A DNA stretch of 6,382 nucleotides. Origin: Frankiales bacterium. GTDB lineage: Bacteria; Actinomycetota; Actinomycetes; Mycobacteriales; SCTD01. The notes under the pieces were generated by a model that did not search any database, was not told the DNA's origin, and saw nothing but the letters and a program-made list of their open reading frames with translations. Made by a program: the position numbers and the translations under genes. This document shows positions 5,574 to 6,382 of the stretch, one piece after another. How positions within the stretch are numbered: the stretch's first letter is position 1; each line of letters starts with the position of its first letter. The stretch is from positions 1 to 6,382 of the forward strand of contig JAODNF010000395.1 of assembly GCA_025464915.1 (NCBI GenBank), in the 5' to 3' direction.

Positions 5574-6137
5574 GAACGGCACCCGCTCGAGGATCGCGGT
5601 CCCGGCGCGGTGCACGGCGACCGGGTCGCGCGTGATCATCCAGTCCCAGCCGTCGGTGCCGCGGCGGGCGAGGAAGGCCACCCGCTTCTCGGGCCCGAGG
5701 GCCAGCAGGGCCCACTCCGACGACAGGTCGTCGTCCGTGCGCAGTGGCAGCGTCAGCGGCCGGCTCCGGTCGGTGGGCACGTCGCGCGGCAGGTCGGGCC
5801 CGAGCGCGACGGCGACGGCGCCGGACGACACCAGCAGGTCGAGCGTCTTCATGAGGGAGGGCGGCAGGGGGCCAGGGTCGGGGCACACCACGAGCACCAT
5901 CGTCGTACCGGCCATGAGAGCGCTGGTCTCGACGTTGCGGACCTTCGCGGCGAGGGCCTCTCGGGACGTGCGCGGGCGCACGTCGTCCGGGACCGCACGC
6001 GCCGCGCGACCGAACACGGAGGAGGTCGGCGCCGGCGCGCGCTTGGCCGCCTGCGGCGCCTTGAGCGCGAGAACGGCAGCGCGCAGCCGCTCGACGTGCT
6101 CCTCCGGGTCAGGGGTCACTCCTGGTGTATCGGCCAC
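5541..6137 (-). CDS. Uncharacterised protein, possible DICT-like or PLD-like sensory domain
   Basis: About 198 residues from GTG 6137; GTG 6119 is an alternative and neither has a good ribosome site. The frame is open up to 6335, but that would run into the divergent gene at 6165. The N-terminus (VTPDPEEHVERLRAAVLALK) is a charged helix, followed by an Ala/Arg/Pro-rich linker. The second half alternates hydrophobic strands and helices: TTMVLVVCPDPG, LLVSSGAVAVALGPDLP, then SSEWALLALGPEKRVAFLARR, WDWMITRDPVAVHRAG and VPFLRLRVPLLED. The 'EWALL..GP...AFLARR...W..T.D...V..A' run resembles the end of DICT sensory domains in actinobacteria. The earlier strand/helix order could also suit the PLD-like C-terminal domains of TrmB-type regulators. 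I do not recognise the family with confidence. No signal peptide or membrane segment is seen. Its 3' end overlaps the convergent glpD by 33 bases. Confidence 0.7.
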   Translation of the reverse strand: MADTPGVTPDPEEHVERLRAAVLALKAPQAAKRAPAPTSSVFGRAARAVPDDVRPRTSREALAAKVRNVETSALMAGTTMVLVVCPDPGPLPPSLMKTLDLLVSSGAVAVALGPDLPRDVPTDRSRPLTLPLRTDDDLSSEWALLALGPEKRVAFLARRGTDGWDWMITRDPVAVHRAGTAILERVPFLRLRVPLLED

Positions 6138-6143
6138 CAGCGC

Positions 6144-6162
6144 GGCAAGCCTTAGGTTTGCC
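6144..6162. promoter_or_regulatory. Near-perfect 19-bp palindrome between divergent genes
   Basis: GGCAAGCCT-T-AGGTTTGCC: the two 9-base arms match at 8 positions about a central T at 6153. Taking it out to 6141-6165 keeps 10 of 12 pairs. It fills most of the 27-base gap between the minus gene (5541-6137) and the plus gene at 6165, and covers the -10 element of the latter, as an operator would. The regulator that would bind it is unknown. Confidence 0.55.
6153..6158 (+). promoter_or_regulatory. -10 element of a leaderless promoter
   Basis: TAGGTT fits TAnnnT, and its last base is 7 bases from the GTG start at 6165. This is the spacing expected when transcription begins at the start codon itself. 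No good -35 is visible. Confidence 0.55.
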
Positions 6163-6164
6163 CC

Positions 6165-6382
6165 GTGGCCGACGCCCTGCCGCCCGGATGGCCGACCTCG
6201 GTGCACCCTCCGGGCTCGGACGGCTTCGAGCGCACGGCCGTCGGGTGGCTGTTCGACCTCTGCCCTCCCGAGTACCGCAGCCACGAGGTGCTGAAGGCCT
6301 ACCCGGTCGTGCTGGCCCGCTTCGCGCGCCAGCACGTCGCCTCGGCCGTCGAGGCAGCGCGGAGCGGTTACCGGACGACCAG
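6165..6382 (+). CDS. Hypothetical protein, 5' part only (cut by the window end)
   Basis: The frame is open from GTG 6165 to the end of the window, giving 72 residues plus two bases. It begins MADALPPGWPTSVHPPGSDG (GTG read as Met) and continues with WLFDLCPPEYRSHEVLKAYP and LARFARQHVASAVEAARSGY. Strong third-position GC, a leaderless-type promoter and a protein-like composition, with no stop in 72 codons, support a real gene. I know similar unnamed proteins from Nocardioides-like genomes in general style but can assign no function. The visible part has no signal peptide or membrane helix. It diverges from the gene at 5541-6137 across a palindromic spacer, so the two may be regulated together. 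Confidence 0.75.
   Translation, partial: MADALPPGWPTSVHPPGSDGFERTAVGWLFDLCPPEYRSHEVLKAYPVVLARFARQHVASAVEAARSGYRTT

Noticed and set aside
6138..6335. N-terminal extension of the minus-strand unknown gene to 6335
   Set aside because: It would run through the divergent promoter, the palindrome and the start of the gene at 6165. The extra 66 residues are Arg/Ala/Gly-rich shadow-like sequence.

Overview
High-GC DNA from an actinobacterium. GC hand-counted on single 60-base lines is about 73% in the glpD-like gene and 78% in the flavoprotein gene. The short AGGAG-type ribosome site, GTG starts and apparently leaderless genes fit the same group. The gene set and the style of the hypothetical proteins suggest Nocardioidaceae or a relative; this is inference from protein style, not a database result.

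Layout. (1) 25-1017, minus: an AbiEi-like winged-helix protein with a C-terminal DUF559-type nuclease-like domain, lower in GC than its neighbours. (2) 1018-1203: non-coding, holding four copies of a 17-base motif in alternating orientation (TCGATGAAACCGCGGGG-like), two of which form a perfect 17-bp inverted repeat. A fifth, diverged copy lies at 8-24, just past the stop codon of the first gene. (3) 1204-2070 and 2078-3568, both minus: a two-gene operon of an FAD-binding oxidase of the alkyl-dihydroxyacetonephosphate synthase type followed by a diacylglycerol/lipid kinase. The ribosome site of the kinase contains the stop codon of the oxidase. (4) 3592-4137 and 4134-5573, both plus: a TetR-family regulator overlapping a GlpD-type glycerol-3-phosphate dehydrogenase by 4 bases (ATGA). 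(5) 5541-6137, minus: an uncharacterised protein whose 3' end overlaps the glpD 3' end by 33 bases. (6) 6165-6382, plus: the start of an unrecognised gene, cut by the window edge.

The centre of the window (genes 3 and 4) is the most informative part. The two operons diverge from about 23 bases that carry a 10/13-matching inverted repeat and overlapping promoter-like -10 elements, a good candidate for the TetR operator controlling both directions. The same set of four functions in the same relative orientation is known to me from Mycobacterium tuberculosis (Rv2249c glpD1, Rv2250c TetR, Rv2251 flavoprotein, Rv2252 lipid kinase; recalled, not searched). GlpD makes dihydroxyacetone phosphate, the backbone of AGPS-type chemistry, and the lipid kinase phosphorylates glycerolipids. 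A co-regulated glycerolipid module, possibly for ether-type lipids, is therefore a reasonable hypothesis. The second divergent pair (genes 5 and 6) is separated by 27 bases holding a near-perfect 19-bp palindrome that overlaps a -10 element. I saw no tRNA, rRNA, CRISPR array, transposase or integrase.
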